Source of the DNA: Polynucleobacter sp. MWH-CaK5
GTDB lineage: Bacteria; Pseudomonadota; Gammaproteobacteria; Burkholderiales; Burkholderiaceae
Direction of reading: 5' to 3'
NCBI RefSeq assembly: GCF_018687615.1
Contig: NZ_CP061299.1
Coordinates: 620,001-684,000, forward strand
DNA: 64,000 bases
Shown here: in pieces, positions 61,554 through 64,000 of the stretch
Layout: every line of letters begins with the position of its first letter
Position numbering within the stretch: the stretch's first letter is position 1
The notes under the pieces: generated by a model
Told to the model about the DNA's origin: nothing
Seen by the model: only the letters and a program-made list of their open reading frames with translations
Database searches by the model: none
Translations under genes and position numbers: made by a program

Positions 61554-63213
61554 GATCCGCAAGACGTGAACGCTCTCCGCGTGCCAAGGTCACATGACCG
61601 CTGTGACGCCAACCTTTGAAACGATCCACCACATAAGTTAAGCCTGATGAACCTTCTGTGAGGTAAGGTGTATCAATCTGAGCGATGTTACCCAAGCAAA
61701 CGATCTTGGTTCCTGGGCCAGCACGAGTTACCAAGGTCTTCATTTGTTTAGGCGTTAAGTTTTGCGCTTCATCAATGATCAAAAACTTACTCACAAATGT
61801 GCGACCACGCATAAAGTTCATGCTCTTCACTTTGATTCTGGAGCGGATCAATTCTTGGGTTGCTGCTCGACCCCATTCGCCAGCGCCATCTTCATTGCGA
61901 TGAAGCACTTCCAAGTTGTCATCAAATGCACCCATCCATGGCTGCATCTTTTCTTCCTCAGTACCTGGTAAGAATCCAATGTCTTCGCCAACTGGTACTG
62001 TGGCTCGGGTGATGATGATTTCGTTGTAGCGCTTGCTATCCAAGACTTGCTCAAGGGCTGCAGCCAGGGCCAATAGAGTCTTACCAGTACCAGCTTGACC
62101 CAATAAAGTAACAAAATCAATATCAGGGTTCATGAGCAAGTTCATCGCAAAATTCTGTTCGCGATTACGTGCGGTGATGCTCCAAACATTGTTCTTTTGG
62201 TGAGAGAAATCACGCAAGGTTTGAAGGAGTGCAGTTCTTCCTTGTACTTCTCTGACTTGGGCATAAAAGGGAGTGCCGCCATCAGAGTTTTCTTGATAGA
62301 CAAACTGATTGACCATCATGTGAGCAACGGTTGGGCCAGTGACTCGATAGAACATTGTTCCTGACTTGGCATCACTCCAGCTCTCCATATCTTTGCCATG
62401 CTTTGGCCAAAAATCTACAGGCAACTGAAGTATTCCTGCGTACATCAAGTCACGGTCTTCAAGCACTTGGTCGTTGAAGTAATCTTCTGCAGGCAAGCCC
62501 AAAGCGCGGGCTTTGATACGCATATTGATATCTTTTGATACCAACACCACTTGTCGATCTTTACGGCTTTGCTGAAGCTCTCGCACAACGCCTAGGATCA
62601 TGTTGTCTGCTTTACCGGTTGGTAGACCATCGGGCAGGGTGATACTGTTAAGTTGAGTCTGGAAGTACAGGCTACCTGTGGCATCTTTATTGCCTAATTT
62701 ATTTAGAGGAATACCTTCCTCTAGAACACCACTGGTGTTAGCTACTAATTGATCAAGTGAGCGACTCACGGTTCGGGCATTGCGAGCAACTTCACTCATA
62801 CCCTTTTTGTGGTTATCCAACTCTTCAAGCGTCATCATTGGCAGATAAACATCGTGCTCTTCGAAGCGGAACAGGGCTGAAGGGTCATGCATCAACACGT
62901 TTGTATCAAGAACAAACAGGCGGATGATGCCATCATCAGGTATTTTTCTAAGGCGTGTTGCGCTCTTGGCTGTTGGAGCAGATGATTTCTTGTTAGATTT
63001 ACTTGGAGCGCGCATTTTTTCAATGGCAATGTCTGCCAATGATTGCGAGTCATCCGCTTCTAGGTCTAGGCTGACTGAGCTTTCTACTAATTCTGTTACT
63101 TCATCTACTTCTTCAATTTCAATTCTTTTTGGACGTTTCTTTAACTCTGCTTTTGGTTGACGGCTGATGTTTACTTTATCTGCTGCTTGAGTGGGGATTG
63201 GTGGCAGAGGCAT
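61534..63213 (-). CDS. PIN-domain/PhoH-family ATPase
   Basis: A 559-residue protein that joins an N-terminal PIN nuclease-like domain to a PhoH ATPase, the long PhoH2-like form. The first 95 residues are low complexity. The PIN domain opens with FVLDTNVLMHDPSALFRFEEHDVYLPMMTLEELDNHKKG and carries the acidic residues needed for metal binding. The ATPase has Walker A GQAGTGKT (372-379), the Walker B region KFLIIDEAQNLTP and an LTRAG stretch. PhoH2 proteins unwind and cut RNA in studied bacteria. GGAG lies about 11 bases before the ATG. Confidence 0.93.
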   Translation of the reverse strand: MPLPPIPTQAADKVNISRQPKAELKKRPKRIEIEEVDEVTELVESSVSLDLEADDSQSLADIAIEKMRAPSKSNKKSSAPTAKSATRLRKIPDDGIIRLFVLDTNVLMHDPSALFRFEEHDVYLPMMTLEELDNHKKGMSEVARNARTVSRSLDQLVANTSGVLEEGIPLNKLGNKDATGSLYFQTQLNSITLPDGLPTGKADNMILGVVRELQQSRKDRQVVLVSKDINMRIKARALGLPAEDYFNDQVLEDRDLMYAGILQLPVDFWPKHGKDMESWSDAKSGTMFYRVTGPTVAHMMVNQFVYQENSDGGTPFYAQVREVQGRTALLQTLRDFSHQKNNVWSITARNREQNFAMNLLMNPDIDFVTLLGQAGTGKTLLALAAALEQVLDSKRYNEIIITRATVPVGEDIGFLPGTEEEKMQPWMGAFDDNLEVLHRNEDGAGEWGRAATQELIRSRIKVKSMNFMRGRTFVSKFLIIDEAQNLTPKQMKTLVTRAGPGTKIVCLGNIAQIDTPYLTEGSSGLTYVVDRFKGWRHSGHVTLARGERSRLADHAADAL

Positions 63214-63232
63214 TCCGGAGGTCTCCTAAAAA

Positions 63233-63265
63233 AGAAAAAACCGCCTACCTGGTGGTTGGGCGGTT
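63233..63265 (-). terminator. Terminator after bcp
   Basis: AACCGCC (63239-63245) and GGCGGTT (63259-63265) form the stem; on the minus strand TTTTTTCTTTTTT follows. It lies between the bcp stop and the PhoH gene, downstream of bcp, and separates the two minus-strand transcripts. Confidence 0.75.
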
Positions 63266-63329
63266 GATAAGGTAAATGTAGTTTTGTGCATCTAAGTGAT
63301 AACTTATCCTAGTTTTTGTGACATTGCAA

Positions 63330-63794
63330 TCATAAATCGATGGCAGCCTTTAAAACATCTTGAACGTGTCCAGGAATCTTGAGTCCACGCCATTCGTGAC
63401 GCAAAACACCTTCTTCATCAATTAGGAATGTGCTGCGCTCGATGCCGCGAACTTGCTTGCCGTACATGTTCTTCATTTTCATGACGCCAAACATTTGGCA
63501 AAGAGTTTCTTCGGTGTCTGCCAGTAACTCAAAAGGTAGTTCAATCTTTCTTTTGAAGTTCTCGTGTGACTTGAGGTTATCTCTAGAGATGCCGACAATC
63601 AAGGTGTTGGCTTTTGTGAAATCATCAATCGCATCTCTGAACTCCATTGATTCAACGGTACAACCAGGGGTTGAATCTTTTGGATAGAAATACATGACCA
63701 CTTTGCGACCCTGACAAGCGGTTGGAGTGAAAACCAGACCGCTGGTTGCTGGAATCTCAAAGTAGGGGATTGGTTTACCAAGTGCTACGCTCAT
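63330..63794 (-). CDS. bcp: Thioredoxin-dependent peroxiredoxin Bcp/PrxQ
   Basis: A 154-residue peroxiredoxin that reduces hydroperoxides with electrons from thioredoxin. The peroxidatic cysteine is C45 in YPKDSTPGCTVESMEFRD. The E. coli-type resolving cysteine five residues later is replaced by methionine, but C99 (ETLCQMFGV) is present and could serve. The C-terminal IERSTFLIDEEGVLRHEWRG is normal. The length is typical. It stands alone with a terminator behind it. Confidence 0.93.
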   Translation of the reverse strand: MSVALGKPIPYFEIPATSGLVFTPTACQGRKVVMYFYPKDSTPGCTVESMEFRDAIDDFTKANTLIVGISRDNLKSHENFKRKIELPFELLADTEETLCQMFGVMKMKNMYGKQVRGIERSTFLIDEEGVLRHEWRGLKIPGHVQDVLKAAIDL

Positions 63795-63871
63795 TCAGTC
63801 TCCAGATTTTTTATTTATGCTGCTTTTAAGCATATTTATATCAGACTTATGTAAAAAGTCGATTTTTTTAA

Positions 63872-64000
63872 TCACTTTTCAATCAGTAAAGCAGCCACAA
63901 CTTTGCGACCCTCAGCCATGAGGACGTTATATGTACGGCAAGCAGCCTGCAAATCCATGGTTTCTAGGCCAATATTGCGGGCAATCAAGGGGGCTATCAG
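63872..64000 (-). CDS. Mth938-like domain protein, C-terminal end (5' end outside window)
   Basis: An open minus-strand frame of 42 codons runs from the window edge to a TGA at 63872-63874. It reads PLIARNIGLETMDLQAACRTY and then NVLMAEGRKVVAALLIEK. This resembles the C-terminal end of Mth938-like (DUF498) proteins, where a conserved ARNIGLE..AACRTYN..LMAEGR pattern is typical. The function of the family is unclear, although the mitochondrial relative NDUFAF3 is a complex I assembly factor. It is the only evidence for the gene; the rest is outside. Confidence 0.7.
   Translation of the reverse strand: MIAPLIARNIGLETMDLQAACRTYNVLMAEGRKVVAALLIEK

Noticed and set aside
1..64000. Insertion sequences, prophage, CRISPR arrays, toxin-antitoxin or defence genes
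   Set aside because: No transposase, integrase, Cas, restriction or toxin signature was seen in any frame. All intergenic gaps are under 300 bases and mostly explained by promoters, terminators and tRNAs.

Overview
The window looks like an ordinary chromosomal stretch of a low-GC (mid-40s %, by eye) betaproteobacterium of the family Burkholderiaceae, most like Polynucleobacter or a close freshwater relative. The reasons are the rpsF-priB-rpsR-rplI order, a Bug-type tricarboxylate receptor, DUF3422 and DUF1415 proteins, a complete ccoNOQPG-fixH cluster beside fnr, and a compact layout in which many genes overlap by 1-4 bases or abut. I see no insertion sequence, prophage, CRISPR array, plasmid gene or rRNA. 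The organism call is inferred from gene content and was not checked against a database.

Layout. 1-6.4 kb: the end of acetyl-CoA synthetase, a large sodium:solute symporter and three conserved proteins (DUF1415, an FAD-dependent dehydrogenase, DUF3422). 6.5-9.6 kb: a periplasmic rhodanese, a small cytochrome c, DUF423, an Rrf2 regulator that has lost most Fe-S ligands, and a Crp/Fnr regulator. 9.6-19.2 kb: a catabolic block. On the minus strand are a crotonase-fold protein, a family III CoA-transferase, a Bug receptor, a 1001-residue FAD/Fe-S dehydrogenase and a GntR/FCD regulator. Divergent from these are a class V aminotransferase, a GlcG/HbpS protein and ferredoxin-NADP reductase. 19.4-21.5 kb: a Tat-exported metallo-beta-lactamase-fold protein, tRNA-Ser and fabI. 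21.6-29.9 kb: the yejABEF peptide importer, an NlpC/P60 peptidase, a Tat patatin lipoprotein and an iron-binding protein under a likely Fur site. 29.9-39.6 kb: cbb3 oxidase assembly and structure (ccoI, ccoS, ccoNOQPG, a mini-FixH, a small membrane protein), then fnr and a DsbD-like membrane protein. 39.7-52.5 kb: scpB, rluB, the rimP-nusA-infB-rbfA-truB operon, typA, a RluA-family synthase, dusA and tRNA-His. 52.6-64 kb: a cytochrome c5-like protein, a DUF1640 coiled coil, an LpxL-type acyltransferase, lexA, asparaginase, the rpsF operon, dnaB, a DUF47-Pit phosphate pair, an NlpC lipoprotein, a PhoH-family ATPase, bcp and the end of an Mth938-like gene.

How the genes work together. The oxygen and redox parts form one circuit: a four-cysteine FNR, an FNR site exactly placed before ccoN, the oxidase subunits, the copper ATPase, small cytochromes and a second three-cysteine FNR relative. 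The catabolic block probably oxidises a 2-hydroxyacid and transaminates the product, under a GntR repressor whose likely operators lie in the shared promoter region. The translation block carries a promoter followed by a terminator and a competing hairpin ahead of rimP, which suggests attenuation. Several genes have a -10 box only 6-8 bases before the start codon and no Shine-Dalgarno sequence, which suggests leaderless mRNAs.

I found no clear new defence or mobile system. The best leads are the rimP-nusA leader, the abutting start codons with an embedded Fur site at 28.8 kb, the rewired Rrf2 and Crp/Fnr regulators, the uncharacterised catabolic block, and the FixH reduced to its membrane anchor.
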